This document shows positions 25,453 to 37,749 of a stretch of DNA of 64,000 nucleotides, piece after piece. Position numbers and translations under genes: made by a program. Within the stretch, counting starts at the first letter, position 1; each line of letters opens with the position of its first letter. This DNA is from Paenibacillus xylanivorans (lineage in GTDB: Bacteria; Bacillota; Bacilli; Paenibacillales; Paenibacillaceae): the NCBI RefSeq assembly GCF_001280595.1, contig NZ_LITU01000053.1, positions 392,092-456,091 on the forward strand. Reading direction: 5' to 3'. Below the pieces are notes generated by a model that worked only from the letters and a program-made list of their open reading frames with translations, was not told the origin of the DNA and did not search any database.

Positions 25453-27188
25453 AGATACAACAGCGCATATCTTTCCACTTCACGTATCAATTGATCTTTT
25501 ATGCCCTGATTATTCTGGCCATTACTCTCGTTGCTTGCATTATATTTTTTCAAAACACGACAAATAGTGAGCTGCGCCGGAACTTTCCGGTTGGCGCCTT
25601 GCAACTGATTGCTCAGGAAGCTTCTTCTAAGGACGGGACGATTCAGATTTCCCCCAAGTGGAATAAGCTCATTGAGGAAAAAGGAATGTGGATGCAGGTT
25701 GTAAATGCCGAAGGAGAGGTCATCTACAAAGTAAATACAAACTCGCATGATGAACTGTCGGCTTCGTATTCTGTTGCCCAACTTCTTGATATTCAGGAGA
25801 CAAGGACACTTGGGACGTATGCCGTTCAAACTCATCTGAATTTTGCTTTTAATGTGCCGGTTCTGTACATCCTTGGATACCAAAATCCTGACCTTGACCA
25901 GCTCATGACCTGGTTTGACGCTTACGGGCAGCAGGGGATGGTATCTGGCGAAAAGGTTTCCTTTCTGGATCAGCAACTGCGTGAAACGGGCAGCTATCTG
26001 CAGGTAATCAACTCCGCGGGTCATACCGAGCAAGCTATCGGCGATGGAACATACTTGCAGAAGGGGTACCGTCCACTGGACATTTTGGCGATTCAGCAAT
26101 CGCCGAGCAACTATGATACGAATATTGTCGCCCATCGTGACGAGCTCAGCGGAATGACCTGGATCCTTTATACGCCCAATCCAACGGGAGATCCTTTGAA
26201 ACATCCGGCGATGGATACGGCAACGCGCGGACTCATATGGTTTGCAGGCCTAGCTCTGCTCTTGGCAGTACCCTTATCGATCTGGCATGGCTATCGTTAC
26301 GGTCAGCCGCTTATTTTGTTCGCAGGCTGGTTTGAACGGATGGGTCGTGGGCAGTACGATCAGGTTCTCACCGCCAAGGACAAGCGCAAGATTTTCCGCC
26401 CCAATGGCACGATGCGAAACCGCTACAGGCTCTATAAGGAGGTCATTGAATCCTTCTATCGAATGGCTGATCAATTGGCCCAAACCGAGAAGGAGCGTGA
26501 GAGGCTGGAGAAAGAGCAAAGGGAGTGGATGTCAGGAATTTCGCATGATCTGCGCACGCCTCTGTCCACCATACAAGGTTATGGATATATGCTGGAGAGC
26601 TTACCGGAACAATGGAGCCAAGAGGAGATGCGAACCATGGGATCGACGATCCGGGAAAAGGGGGATTATATGCTTGAGCTGATCTCTGACTTTTCCATGA
26701 TCCATCAACTCAAGCAAGGCGACTCAATGATGCAGCTTCGGAAGATCGATTTGGTAGAGTTGGTGCGCTGCTCCGTATTGAAGTACGTTAACGACGTTAC
26801 CCTGTCTGAGTACCAGTTTCATTACGTCGGAGAGGATCGTCCTCTATGGGTTCAGGCTGATGAAACCTGGCTGCTGCGGTTAATGGATAACTTGCTTTCC
26901 AACGCAGTGAAGCATAACCCGTCAGGCGTGAATGTTACCGTCTCCATCGGCAGAATGAACGATAAGGCATGCATACGTGTATTGGATAATGGCAAAGGCA
27001 TGGACGAGGAAACGTTGCAGCATTTGTTCAATCGCTATTATCGGGGAACGAATACAGAAGAATCAACGGCTGGCTCTGGACTCGGGATGAGCATCGCCAA
27101 AACGATCGTGGAAGCGCACGGCGGAGAAATCCATGTACAATCCAAAGTGTGGCAAGGTACAAAAATTGAGATTTTGTTACCCTGTTGA
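25449..27188 (+). CDS. Sensor histidine kinase of the OmpR-type system
   Basis: 579 residues. Membrane segments at about 15-37 and 259-281 enclose an extracellular domain of about 220 residues. The dimerisation domain holds SGISHDLRTPLSTIQGY (phospho-acceptor His366); the ATPase domain has LMDNLLSNAVKHN (N box), VLDNGKGM (G1), and GSGLGMSIAKTIVEAHGG (G2). No clear HAMP was seen. It partners the response regulator with which it overlaps by 4 bp. The stimulus is unknown. Confidence 0.92.
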   Translation: MKIQQRISFHFTYQLIFYALIILAITLVACIIFFQNTTNSELRRNFPVGALQLIAQEASSKDGTIQISPKWNKLIEEKGMWMQVVNAEGEVIYKVNTNSHDELSASYSVAQLLDIQETRTLGTYAVQTHLNFAFNVPVLYILGYQNPDLDQLMTWFDAYGQQGMVSGEKVSFLDQQLRETGSYLQVINSAGHTEQAIGDGTYLQKGYRPLDILAIQQSPSNYDTNIVAHRDELSGMTWILYTPNPTGDPLKHPAMDTATRGLIWFAGLALLLAVPLSIWHGYRYGQPLILFAGWFERMGRGQYDQVLTAKDKRKIFRPNGTMRNRYRLYKEVIESFYRMADQLAQTEKERERLEKEQREWMSGISHDLRTPLSTIQGYGYMLESLPEQWSQEEMRTMGSTIREKGDYMLELISDFSMIHQLKQGDSMMQLRKIDLVELVRCSVLKYVNDVTLSEYQFHYVGEDRPLWVQADETWLLRLMDNLLSNAVKHNPSGVNVTVSIGRMNDKACIRVLDNGKGMDEETLQHLFNRYYRGTNTEESTAGSGLGMSIAKTIVEAHGGEIHVQSKVWQGTKIEILLPC

Positions 27189-27221
27189 AATTTTAACCGT
27201 CCTGGGAAAATGCCATTACAG

Positions 27222-27262
27222 AAAAAGCAGCCCAACCTCATTTGAGGGCAGGTTGCTTTTTT
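27222..27262 (+). terminator. Terminator after the two-component operon
   Basis: AAAAAGCA and AACCT pair with AGGTT and TGCTTTTT, with a 4-nt bulge on the left arm; a T-run follows. Confidence 0.7.
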
Positions 27263-27360
27263 GTTGGCTTCTACATCTGTGATACATAACATGCTGCACG
27301 ACAGTAATCTGGTTGAGGAGAGCCATGTTTCTAAAGGATTAATATTATTTGAAATCAAAA

Positions 27361-27389
27361 AAGAACCTGGGTAATTATCCCAGGTTCTT
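27361..27389. repeat. 11-bp inverted repeat just upstream of the rph promoter
   Basis: AAGAACCTGGG / CCCAGGTTCTT with a 7-nt loop, ending 6 bp before the -35 box at 27395. On the minus strand a TTTTTT follows, so it could be a terminator for leftward transcripts, or a protein-binding dyad. Confidence 0.6.
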
Positions 27390-27394
27390 CGATA

Positions 27395-27423
27395 TTGTAT
27401 ATAAACAAACACAATGATATAAT
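27395..27423 (+). promoter_or_regulatory. Sigma-A promoter of rph
   Basis: TTGTAT (27395-27400), 17 bp, TATAAT (27418-27423). The 5' leader to the rph start is about 115 nt. Confidence 0.75.
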
Positions 27424-27534
27424 CAGATTACATTTCTTTTGATGTAGAAGACATAAATATCTTATCTTATATTTAAATCTTATCATGGCGGTAAACTCTT
27501 TGTCAAATGTTTTTTTTCTCAATTTATTGGTTAG

Positions 27535-30162
<2,628 letters not shown>

Positions 30163-30188
30163 TGGTGCATGGATTAAAATTGTATAGT

Positions 30189-30229
30189 AAACGACCGTAC
30201 ATCAGACCTGATGTGCGGTCGTTTTTATT
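30189..30229 (+). terminator. Terminator after rph
   Basis: 17-base arms with one mismatch (AAACGACCG-T-ACATCAG against CTGATGT-G-CGGTCGTTT), then TTATTTT. Confidence 0.9.
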
Positions 30230-30262
30230 TTCAAAGCAACAACGGTTACTTATCGTACCCAT

Positions 30263-30688
30263 CTAATTACTAATCAGAGCACTTAATTCTGCCGTAAAGA
30301 CCTTTTCATTATTTTGATTAAAAGTAGTGAGTAATACGGTGACGATTCCACCATAATTCCTTTTTGGAGCTAAATCAATTACTTCTGCTAGAACACTGAT
30401 CTTATCGTCTGGGAACACAGGTTTTATAAACTTTATGTTATTCATACCGGTTCCTGCTACAATGTCTTCTCCGTATTTCCCGAGTTCGACCCATAGTTTG
30501 AAGGACATACTCATCGTCTGCATACCTGAAGCAATGAGGCTGCCGAAGCGGCCTTCTTTGGCTTTTGCTTCATCTACATGCATATATTGCGGATCATAAG
30601 TTTTCGCAAAATCAATAATATCCTTCTTTGACAATTGGATAGAATCTGTTCTGTAGTACTCACCTATAACATAATCGTTAAATTTCAT
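30263..30688 (-). CDS. MaoC-like hot-dog hydratase
   Basis: 141 residues from the ATG at 30688 (GGAGG 9 nt upstream; frame extends to 30712). The hydratase motif is clear: YDPQYMHVDEAKAKEGRFGS with the Asp/His pair, then LIASGMQTM. MaoC proteins hydrate enoyl-CoA thioesters. The gene stands alone, convergent to rph, so no pathway can be given. Confidence 0.87.
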   Translation of the reverse strand: MKFNDYVIGEYYRTDSIQLSKKDIIDFAKTYDPQYMHVDEAKAKEGRFGSLIASGMQTMSMSFKLWVELGKYGEDIVAGTGMNNIKFIKPVFPDDKISVLAEVIDLAPKRNYGGIVTVLLTTFNQNNEKVFTAELSALISN

Positions 30689-31016
30689 AGATGTACACCT
30701 CCAACTATACACTCTAACGGATAAGCCAAATTCTAGGCAAGCAGTGTCACCTGAAATATGTATCTTAATGTACTATTATAATCAATCGAGGTTGCATAAA
30801 ACTATTCAATTTTTTAGTGCCAAATCAAGTATTTAGAAGGATCAGCATTAACCGACTGAGTAAAAATTTGATTATAATTCATATTGAATAGTATTGTGAA
30901 TATAGAATTTTCAAAGATAATTTATATCCTATTTATATAAATTAGATAATCCTACATATGTTATTCGGGATTTGTGTATTTTCATTTTTGATAGTCCTTG
31001 CTACACTATTTTTATC
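30689..31016. other. AT-rich intergenic region
   Basis: About 330 bases between the MaoC gene and the Fur-like box. No gene or RNA was recognised apart from TTGATA at 30988, a possible -35 box of the MFS gene. Confidence 0.5.
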
Positions 31017-31035
31017 GATAATGATAATCATTATT
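31017..31035. promoter_or_regulatory. Fur box in front of the DHA2 exporter
   Basis: GATAATGATAATCATTATT matches the 19-base Fur consensus GATAATGATAATCATTATC in 18 positions. It lies over the probable promoter (TTGATA at 30988), 77 bp before the MFS start. Confidence 0.8.
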
Positions 31036-31111
31036 AGAGTATTGGAGATTATTTTATGGAGAAGGGTGGGCAGGGGATGCACCACAGAACAGAACTAAAG
31101 GAGTGGAAATA

Positions 31112-32575
31112 ATGCAAGCTTCAACAGCTACATCTGGCGCTGAATTTAAGGCAGCCAAGAAAGATATTAAAGTATTTCCCATTGTTCTAGCTTTTTTGAT
31201 GAGTGGGTTCATTGGCCTGTTCGGTGAAACGGCGTTAAACGTAGCGCTTACTGATTTGATGCAGATATTCAACATTGGGTCGGCGACCATTCAATGGTTG
31301 ACAACAGGCTATTTGCTGACAATGGGGGTTCTCGTTCCGTTATCAGGCTTATTAATGCAACGTTTTACAACAAGACAGCTGTTCATGACATCACTTATAT
31401 TTTCATGTCTCGGTGCTTTAATTGGAGCAGTTGCTTCAAGCTTCGGCGTGTTGATGGTATCGCGCATTATTCAAGCAGTCGGTACTGCGTTATTACTACC
31501 GCTTATGTTCAATACGATATTGCTTATTTTCCCGGTCGAGAAGCGTGGTGCAGCCATGGGTCTGGTTGGGCTCGTTATCATGTTCGCTCCTGCGGTCGGG
31601 CCGACAATTGCCGGACTGCTCATTGAAGCACTGAACTGGCATTATATTTTTTGGCTTTCATTCGTTTTTCTTGCCATCGCTCTTATCATTGGGATTTTCA
31701 CGATGCAAAACGTTTCCGAAACGACCAAGCCGCGCATTGATTTACTGTCCATGCTACTGTCGACCCTCGGCTTCGGAGGTATCGTTTATGGTTTCAGTAG
31801 CGCTGGTGAAGGAGATGGGGGGTGGACCAGTTCTACTGTAGTCATATCTCTTGCAATCGGTCTTGTTGCTCTTATAATTTTCACGATTCGCCAGTTGAAA
31901 ATATCCAATCCGTTGCTTGATCTGCGCGCTTTCAAGTACCCGATGTTTGCACTCGGAGCTCTTATGGTCGCACTTTGCATGATGGTCATATTGTCTTCGA
32001 TGCTTGTACTGCCAATGTACTTGCAAGTAGGCCTTGCTTTCTCCACACTTAGTGCAGGTCTGATCCTGCTGCCAGCAAGTGCGTTGAACGGACTTTTGGC
32101 CCCCATTATGGGCAAGCTGTTCGACAAATATGGACCCAAATGGATCGTCCTTCCAGGGATTGTCTTGATAGCTGTGGCACTCTGGTTGTTCTCTGGAGTT
32201 ACGATTGCTTCCTCGGTTGCCTTTATTATCACGGTTCATATTATTATGATGATCGGCGTTTCAATGATCATGATGCCTGCCCAGACGAATGGCCTCAACC
32301 AGCTCCCACCGCAGCTTTATCCGCACGGGACAGCAATCATTAATACGATGCAGCAAGTATTTGGCGCGATTGGTACGGCTGTTGCGGTCAGCGTGATGAG
32401 TAATGGACAAGCGAAATATATGAGTCAAGCCACCAATCCAAACGATCCTTCACTTATCCCGCTTTCCCTGACTGCCGGTGTACAGGACGCGTTCGTATTT
32501 GGCATGATCATTGCCATGGTTGGATTTGTACTTTCCCTTTTCATCAAAAGAGTAGTGGTCAATCGCCTGCATTAA
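31112..32575 (+). CDS. MFS transporter, DHA2 family (14 TM, EmrB/QacA type)
   Basis: 487 residues from the ATG at 31112, set by AAGGAG 8 nt upstream. Fourteen membrane segments. DHA2 features are the start FLMSGFIGLFGETALNVALT, WLTTGYLLTMGVLVPLSGLL and motif C-like MFAPAVGPTIAGLLIEALNW. Such proteins export drugs or siderophores with proton antiport. The Fur box upstream predicts induction in iron starvation, so siderophore or citrate export is a reasonable guess. It ends at the terminator at 32602. Confidence 0.88.
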   Translation: MQASTATSGAEFKAAKKDIKVFPIVLAFLMSGFIGLFGETALNVALTDLMQIFNIGSATIQWLTTGYLLTMGVLVPLSGLLMQRFTTRQLFMTSLIFSCLGALIGAVASSFGVLMVSRIIQAVGTALLLPLMFNTILLIFPVEKRGAAMGLVGLVIMFAPAVGPTIAGLLIEALNWHYIFWLSFVFLAIALIIGIFTMQNVSETTKPRIDLLSMLLSTLGFGGIVYGFSSAGEGDGGWTSSTVVISLAIGLVALIIFTIRQLKISNPLLDLRAFKYPMFALGALMVALCMMVILSSMLVLPMYLQVGLAFSTLSAGLILLPASALNGLLAPIMGKLFDKYGPKWIVLPGIVLIAVALWLFSGVTIASSVAFIITVHIIMMIGVSMIMMPAQTNGLNQLPPQLYPHGTAIINTMQQVFGAIGTAVAVSVMSNGQAKYMSQATNPNDPSLIPLSLTAGVQDAFVFGMIIAMVGFVLSLFIKRVVVNRLH

Positions 32576-32601
32576 CAGGACAAAACATTGTCCACTAGAA
32601 A

Positions 32602-32630
32602 GTCGCTAATTTAGCGGCTTTTTTGTTTTT
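32602..32630 (+). terminator. Terminator after the DHA2 exporter
   Basis: GTCGCTA / TAGCGGC stem with a 3-nt loop and long T-run, the same type as at 484 and 5581. Confidence 0.85.
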
Positions 32631-32937
32631 AAGTTAAGGTCCAGCATCGAAAAGAATAACTCGGTTCAATTTTCGCCCTTAAAAGGAGAATCCCCTACAA
32701 TCCGTTTACTTATTCTAGGTGGGCAACTTCTCTAGAGGAAGGAATTCACCCCAATATATCGGAGTATCTCCTTAAAACAGATGATTTTAGTCCATGATTC
32801 TGAGTGCCATCGAATGTAGACCGTTTGATTTGCTTTTGTATACATAGACTCATTTAGAAAGAAGATATATCTTGATGATGAAACTTAAATTCACGGCTCT
32901 TTCTGACAACTTGGATAAATTCCCAGTAATAAAAGCA
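32631..32937. other. Intergenic region upstream of the ribose operon
   Basis: About 300 bases with many stop codons in all frames and no recognised RNA element or gene. Confidence 0.5.
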
Positions 32938-32986
32938 TTGTCAAATTAAAAAAAATATGATATTTTCATATCTGTAACCGGTTACA
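32938..32986 (+). promoter_or_regulatory. rbs promoter and RbsR/CcpA operator
   Basis: TTGTCA (32938-32943), 17 bp, TATTTT (32961-32966), then the perfect 14-base palindrome TGTAACCGGTTACA (32973-32986) near the transcription start. It fits a LacI-family operator and also the cre pattern. Confidence 0.8.
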
Positions 32987-33003
32987 CATAGGAGTGAACG
33001 TTC

Positions 33004-33993
33004 ATGACAACCATTAAAGATGTAGCTAATCTGGCTGGCGTTTCGGTAGCCACTGTATCAAGGGTCATTAATGAAAGAGGTTATGTTCATGCGGACACTC
33101 GCAAGAAAGTGGAGGAAGCGGTCAAGCAGCTTAACTTTTCTCCCAATGAAGTGGCACGCTCTTTATACAAACGCAAGTCCAAACTGATTGGCCTGCTGCT
33201 ACCGGATATTGCAAACCCTTACTTTCCGCAGCTTGCACGCGGCGTTGAGGACCGGATGCAGGAACAGGAATTCAGACTGATTTTCGGAAATAGTGATGAG
33301 GACGAACAGAAGGAAAAGGATTACATCCAGACTTTTATCCAGAATAATGTGGTGGGCGTAATCTCTTCAACGAATTACCCTCATTCTTCAATATATGAAA
33401 ACTTGAAGATCCCCGTGGTGTTTCTGGACAGGACGCCGCTGGACAGTCCCTCCGTATTTGCGGATGGCAGAGAGGGTGGGCGCCTGGCTGCGCGAGAGAT
33501 CATCAAACGCGGAAGCCGCCGAATCACGGTCATGCAGGGACCGGCACATATCAAACCTGCGCAAGATCGTTTTGAAGGTGCAATCGAGAGCATACGTCAG
33601 GCCGGTCTGGATTACCGCGTAATCCAAACGACATCCTTTTCCTTTAACGATGTTGGCTTATGGGCGGATGAGCTTTTTAGCAAGTACGGTGATACGGATG
33701 GAGTCATTGCCAGTAATGACATCGCGGCTATGGCGGTACTGCACGAGGCATTGCGAATTGGAAAAAAAGTTCCGGAGGATATGCAGATTATCGGCTTCGA
33801 CGATATTCCGATGAGCAGCCTGCTATCTCCCGGATTGTCGACCATTCGCCAACCGGCTTACGAGATGGGAAGGGAAGCTGCCGGGTTGCTTATCAAACTT
33901 GTGGAACAAGCTCCAATCGAAAATAAACACATACAGCTACCGGTCAGTTTCATTGAACGGGGCACAACAAGAAAGGTGAATTCAGATGGCTAA
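33004..33993 (+). CDS. rbsR: LacI-family ribose operon repressor RbsR
   Basis: 329 residues. The LacI helix-turn-helix is at 2-24 (TIKDVANLAGVSVATVSRVI), the hinge near 47-57 (NEVARSLYKRKS), and a periplasmic-binding-protein-like effector domain fills the rest (LIGLLLPDIANPYFPQLARG, GVIASNDIAAMAVL, GFDDIPMSSLLSPGLSTIRQ). It is the first gene of the operon, behind the palindrome at 32973, so autorepression relieved by ribose (or its phosphate) is expected. Overlaps rbsK by 8 bp. Confidence 0.92.
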   Translation: MTTIKDVANLAGVSVATVSRVINERGYVHADTRKKVEEAVKQLNFSPNEVARSLYKRKSKLIGLLLPDIANPYFPQLARGVEDRMQEQEFRLIFGNSDEDEQKEKDYIQTFIQNNVVGVISSTNYPHSSIYENLKIPVVFLDRTPLDSPSVFADGREGGRLAAREIIKRGSRRITVMQGPAHIKPAQDRFEGAIESIRQAGLDYRVIQTTSFSFNDVGLWADELFSKYGDTDGVIASNDIAAMAVLHEALRIGKKVPEDMQIIGFDDIPMSSLLSPGLSTIRQPAYEMGREAAGLLIKLVEQAPIENKHIQLPVSFIERGTTRKVNSDG

Positions 33994-34867
33994 AATATGC
34001 GTAATTGGTAGCAGCTCCATGGATCTGGTTGTCACTTCCTCAAGACGGCCGGGGGCGGGTGAAACCGTCCTTGGCGACAGCTTCAAAACAGTGCCGGGTG
34101 GCAAAGGAGCAAATCAGGCAGTCGCTGCGGCAAGGCTGGGGGCCGATGTTACGATGATCGGTCGGGTAGGCGATGATGCTTTCGGTACGGCCATTTTAAA
34201 TAATTTCAAAGCAAACGCTGTAAATACGCAGAATGTGAAACCGGTTACACATATGGAAAGCGGCACGGCTCATATCGTGCTGGCAGAAGGTGATAATAGT
34301 ATTGTGGTCGTTGAAGCGGCAAATCGCGAAGTTACACCAGCCTATGTGGATGAGGCAGCAGAAGTGATCCAACGTGCTGATATCGTGCTAATTCAGCAGG
34401 AGATTCCGGAGGAAACCGTTGTTCGTGTCAGCGAGATTTGCGCCCAAAGCGGAACGCCCCTGTTGTTGAATCCAGCTCCAGCCAGAAAAGTACCAGATGA
34501 GGTCATTGACAAAGCCGCTTATATCACGCCGAATGAGCATGAGGCCGAGATATTGTTTCAGGGCATGACTCCGGCAGAGGCGCTGCGTAAATATCCAAAC
34601 AAGTTGTTTATTACGGAGGGCAGCAACGGAGTTCGATACTTTGACGGAGAGCGGGAAATCGTTGTACCTACTTACAAAGTTGAGCCAGTGGATACAACGG
34701 GAGCGGGTGATACGTTTAACGCCGCATTCGCAGTGGCTCTGGCAGAAGGTAAACCGCTACAAGAGAGTATTCGATTCGCTAACCGGGCTGCTTCGCTATC
34801 GGTTACTAAGTTTGGGGCGCAAGGCGGCATGCCGATGCGGAGTGAAGTGGAGGAAAGTTTGAAATGA
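33986..34867 (+). CDS. rbsK: Ribokinase
   Basis: 293 residues, standard ribokinase length. It phosphorylates D-ribose to ribose 5-phosphate with ATP. Both PfkB signatures are present: [18 protein letters not shown] near the N-terminus and [17 protein letters not shown] with the catalytic Asp of the GAGD motif. Overlaps rbsR by 8 bp and rbsD by 4 bp. The coding sequence carries a second operator-like palindrome at 34236. Confidence 0.95.
   Translation: MAKICVIGSSSMDLVVTSSRRPGAGETVLGDSFKTVPGGKGANQAVAAARLGADVTMIGRVGDDAFGTAILNNFKANAVNTQNVKPVTHMESGTAHIVLAEGDNSIVVVEAANREVTPAYVDEAAEVIQRADIVLIQQEIPEETVVRVSEICAQSGTPLLLNPAPARKVPDEVIDKAAYITPNEHEAEILFQGMTPAEALRKYPNKLFITEGSNGVRYFDGEREIVVPTYKVEPVDTTGAGDTFNAAFAVALAEGKPLQESIRFANRAASLSVTKFGAQGGMPMRSEVEESLK
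34236..34249. promoter_or_regulatory. Intragenic RbsR/cre-like site within rbsK
   Basis: TGAAACCGGTTACA differs at two positions from the operator at 32973 and lies 1.26 kb downstream. It may be a second binding site or chance. Confidence 0.35.
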
Positions 34868-35265
34868 AGAAGCAGGGAATATTGAACAGTCATATCTCGA
34901 AAGTGCTGTCTGATCTGGGTCATACAGACAGGATTGTCGTTGCGGATGCTGGCCTTCCAGTTCCGGAAGGAGTACTCAAAATCGATTTGTCCCTGAAACT
35001 GGGGACACCGAGTTTTCAAGAGGTTGTGGAGCTTATTGCGGACGATATGGTTGTCGAGAAAGTGATTTTGGCAGCAGAGATCAAGGCAGGGAATCCAGAG
35101 GCTTTGCAGTTTATTACCGAGAAATTTGGCGATGAAGCCGTTGACGTTTCCATTAGTCATGAACAATTCAAGGCAATGACTCGGAATGCCAAAGTGGTCA
35201 TTCGTACTGGCGAAGCAACGCCGTATGCCAATTGCATTTTACAATCGGGCGTCATTTTCGGTTAA
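34864..35265 (+). CDS. rbsD: D-ribose pyranase
   Basis: 133 residues. RbsD interconverts pyranose and furanose forms of ribose, giving the furanose used by ribokinase. Seen features are the N-terminal [20 protein letters not shown] with the catalytic His20 region, [10 protein letters not shown], and the C-terminal [13 protein letters not shown] with the conserved Tyr. Start codon overlaps the rbsK stop (ATGA). Confidence 0.95.
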   Translation: MKKQGILNSHISKVLSDLGHTDRIVVADAGLPVPEGVLKIDLSLKLGTPSFQEVVELIADDMVVEKVILAAEIKAGNPEALQFITEKFGDEAVDVSISHEQFKAMTRNAKVVIRTGEATPYANCILQSGVIFG

Positions 35266-35280
35266 AAGGAGGACGGCATT

Positions 35281-36762
35281 ATGCATATTCAGATGCAAGA
35301 CATATATAAAGCGTTTGGCACCAACCAAGTGCTGAGCGGGGTGGATTTCGAACTGAAGGAAGGCGAGGTTCATGCCCTGATGGGAGAGAACGGGGCTGGC
35401 AAATCCACGCTAATGAACATTTTGATCGGTCTTCATGGGCGGGATCAGGGAACCATCACCATTGACGGCAAAGAAACCTATTTTGTTAATCCGAAGGAAG
35501 CAGAGAAGATGGGACTTGCGTTTATCCACCAAGAGTTGAACGTTTGGCCGGAAATGACGGTGCTTGATAATCTCTTCATAGGTAAAGAAATAACTTCGTC
35601 TTTTGGGTTGCTGAACACAAGACAAATGAAAGCGCTTGCCGAAGAGCAGTTTGCCAAGCTATCCGTGCAAATTCCACTGGATCGTTCTGCTGGGGAATGC
35701 TCTGTCGGTCAGCAGCAAATGATTGAAATTGCCAAAGCACTGATGACTGACGCCAAAGTCATCATTATGGATGAGCCGACAGCGGCGCTTACGGAACGGG
35801 AGATACAGAAGTTGTTTGGCGTGATCGCTTCGCTCAAGAAAAACGGTGTGTCCATCGTATATATTTCACACCGGATGGAGGAAATTTTCACGATTTGTGA
35901 CCGAATTACGATCATGCGTGACGGCAAAACGGTAGATACGAAGTCGATCCCGGAGACGAGTTTTGACGAAGTGGTGCGGAAGATGGTCGGACGTGAGCTT
36001 ACGGAGCGGTACCCTGCACGAAATCCTTCGTATGGTGAAGTAGTTCTGGAGGTACGGGACGCAAGCAGCAAAGGGTTGTTCCAGAATATTAGCTTTACGG
36101 TGAGAGCAGGCGAAATCCTCGGGTTCTCCGGGTTGATGGGTTCTGGACGTACAGAGATCATGCGGGCTATCTTCGGTTTGGAACCTCTGGACGGTGGAGA
36201 AGTTATGATTCGAGGCAAAAAGGTTCACATTCGGAAACCAGCCGATGCGGTTAAACATGGAATTGGATTTATTACCGAAGACCGGAAGGATGAAGGCTTG
36301 GTATTAGATTTCTCCATTCGTGAGAACATGGCTTTACCAAATCTGTTCAGTTTCTCAAGTAAAGGATTCATCTTGACTCAGAAAGAACAGGAATTCGTCG
36401 ATACGCTCATCAAACGTTTGCAAATCAAGACACAATCATCCGAAACAGCGGTACGAAACCTGTCAGGGGGTAACCAACAGAAGGTGGTTATCGCAAAATG
36501 GGTTGGCATTGGCCCAAGTGTGCTTATCCTGGATGAGCCGACACGTGGCGTGGATGTTGGAGCCAAACGGGAGATTTATCAGTTGATGAACGAGCTGACG
36601 GACCGCGGAGTTGCAATCATTATGGTATCTTCCGAGCTGCCTGAAGTGCTCGGCATGAGTGATCGAATCGCGGTTGTGCATGAGGGACGCATTAGCGGTG
36701 AACTGACAAAAGAAGAGGCAACACAGGAAAACATTATGACAATGGCTACAGGGGGACAATGA
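35281..36762 (+). CDS. rbsA: Ribose ABC importer ATPase (two ABC domains)
   Basis: 493 residues, fused tandem ATPase. First domain: Walker [10 protein letters not shown], signature [15 protein letters not shown], Walker [12 protein letters not shown]. Second domain: a degenerate Walker [10 protein letters not shown], as usual for RbsA-type proteins, signature [15 protein letters not shown] and Walker [12 protein letters not shown]. It powers ribose uptake through RbsC. 15 bp after rbsD with RBS AAGGAGG, 1 bp before rbsC. Confidence 0.95.
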   Translation: MHIQMQDIYKAFGTNQVLSGVDFELKEGEVHALMGENGAGKSTLMNILIGLHGRDQGTITIDGKETYFVNPKEAEKMGLAFIHQELNVWPEMTVLDNLFIGKEITSSFGLLNTRQMKALAEEQFAKLSVQIPLDRSAGECSVGQQQMIEIAKALMTDAKVIIMDEPTAALTEREIQKLFGVIASLKKNGVSIVYISHRMEEIFTICDRITIMRDGKTVDTKSIPETSFDEVVRKMVGRELTERYPARNPSYGEVVLEVRDASSKGLFQNISFTVRAGEILGFSGLMGSGRTEIMRAIFGLEPLDGGEVMIRGKKVHIRKPADAVKHGIGFITEDRKDEGLVLDFSIRENMALPNLFSFSSKGFILTQKEQEFVDTLIKRLQIKTQSSETAVRNLSGGNQQKVVIAKWVGIGPSVLILDEPTRGVDVGAKREIYQLMNELTDRGVAIIMVSSELPEVLGMSDRIAVVHEGRISGELTKEEATQENIMTMATGGQ

Positions 36763-36763
36763 T

Positions 36764-37735
36764 ATGACAACTTTGCAGGAAAACCAATCCGCCAAAAGCG
36801 GCTTCCGCTTGACGAATCTGACACAGAAATTAGGTCCGCTGCTCGGGCTGATCATTCTGATTATCATCGTATCGGTATTGAATCCAAGCTTTTTGGAACC
36901 GCTTAATATTCTGAATTTATTGCGTCAGGTTTCGATTAACGCGCTGATTGCTTTTGGCATGACATTTGTCATTCTGACTGGCGGCATCGACTTGTCGGTG
37001 GGCTCTATACTGGCTCTATCCAGCGCCTTTGTAGCCAATATGATGCTGTCCGGTCTGGATCCGATTCTGTCGATCATTATCGGGGTTGCGCTCGGCGGTG
37101 TCATGGGTATGGTGAACGGGTTGATGATTACGAAGGGTAAGATGGCTCCGTTTATTGCTACATTGGCAACGATGACGGTGTTCCGGGGATTGACGCTGGT
37201 GTATACGAATGGTAACCCAATTACCGGGTTGGGCGACAGCCTGCTGTTCCAACTGTTCGGTCGTGGTTATCTGCTTGGCATCCCGGTGCCAGCGATCACA
37301 ATGCTGATTACCTTTGTAATTCTGTGGATGATATTGCACAAAACGTCCTTCGGTCGTAAAACGTACGCGCTTGGTGGCAATGAGAAAGCATCCATTATCT
37401 CAGGTATTAAAGTTCACCGCGTAAAAATCATGATTTACTCCCTGGTAGGTATGCTTTCAGCGCTGGCAGGCGCAATTCTAACCTCCCGTCTGAATTCCGC
37501 GCAGCCAACAGCAGGTACTTCATATGAGCTGGATGCCATTGCTGCTGTAGTTCTCGGCGGAACAAGCCTATCAGGTGGTAGAGGACGGATCGTCGGTACA
37601 TTGATCGGGGTCTTGATAATCGGCGTGTTGAACAATGGTTTGAACCTGCTCGGAGTGAACTCGTTTTATCAAATGGTTGTAAAAGGCGTCGTTATTGCCA
37701 TCGCTGTCCTGTTGGACCGCAAGAAAACGGCTTAA
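36764..37735 (+). CDS. rbsC: Ribose ABC importer permease
   Basis: 323 residues, eight to ten membrane segments. Conserved BPD_transp_2 stretches are FGMTFVILTGGIDLSVGSIL, GMVNGLMITKGKMAPFIATL and DAIAAVVLGGTSLSGGRG, all characteristic of RbsC. It forms the membrane channel for ribose and sits between rbsA and rbsB. Confidence 0.95.
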   Translation: MTTLQENQSAKSGFRLTNLTQKLGPLLGLIILIIIVSVLNPSFLEPLNILNLLRQVSINALIAFGMTFVILTGGIDLSVGSILALSSAFVANMMLSGLDPILSIIIGVALGGVMGMVNGLMITKGKMAPFIATLATMTVFRGLTLVYTNGNPITGLGDSLLFQLFGRGYLLGIPVPAITMLITFVILWMILHKTSFGRKTYALGGNEKASIISGIKVHRVKIMIYSLVGMLSALAGAILTSRLNSAQPTAGTSYELDAIAAVVLGGTSLSGGRGRIVGTLIGVLIIGVLNNGLNLLGVNSFYQMVVKGVVIAIAVLLDRKKTA

Positions 37736-37749
37736 GGAGAGAAGCGAAC

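Noticed and set aside
31754..32239. Minus-strand open frame of 161 codons inside the DHA2 exporter gene
   Set aside because: It lies wholly within a well-supported gene on the other strand, has no RBS, and its composition is that of a shadow frame.
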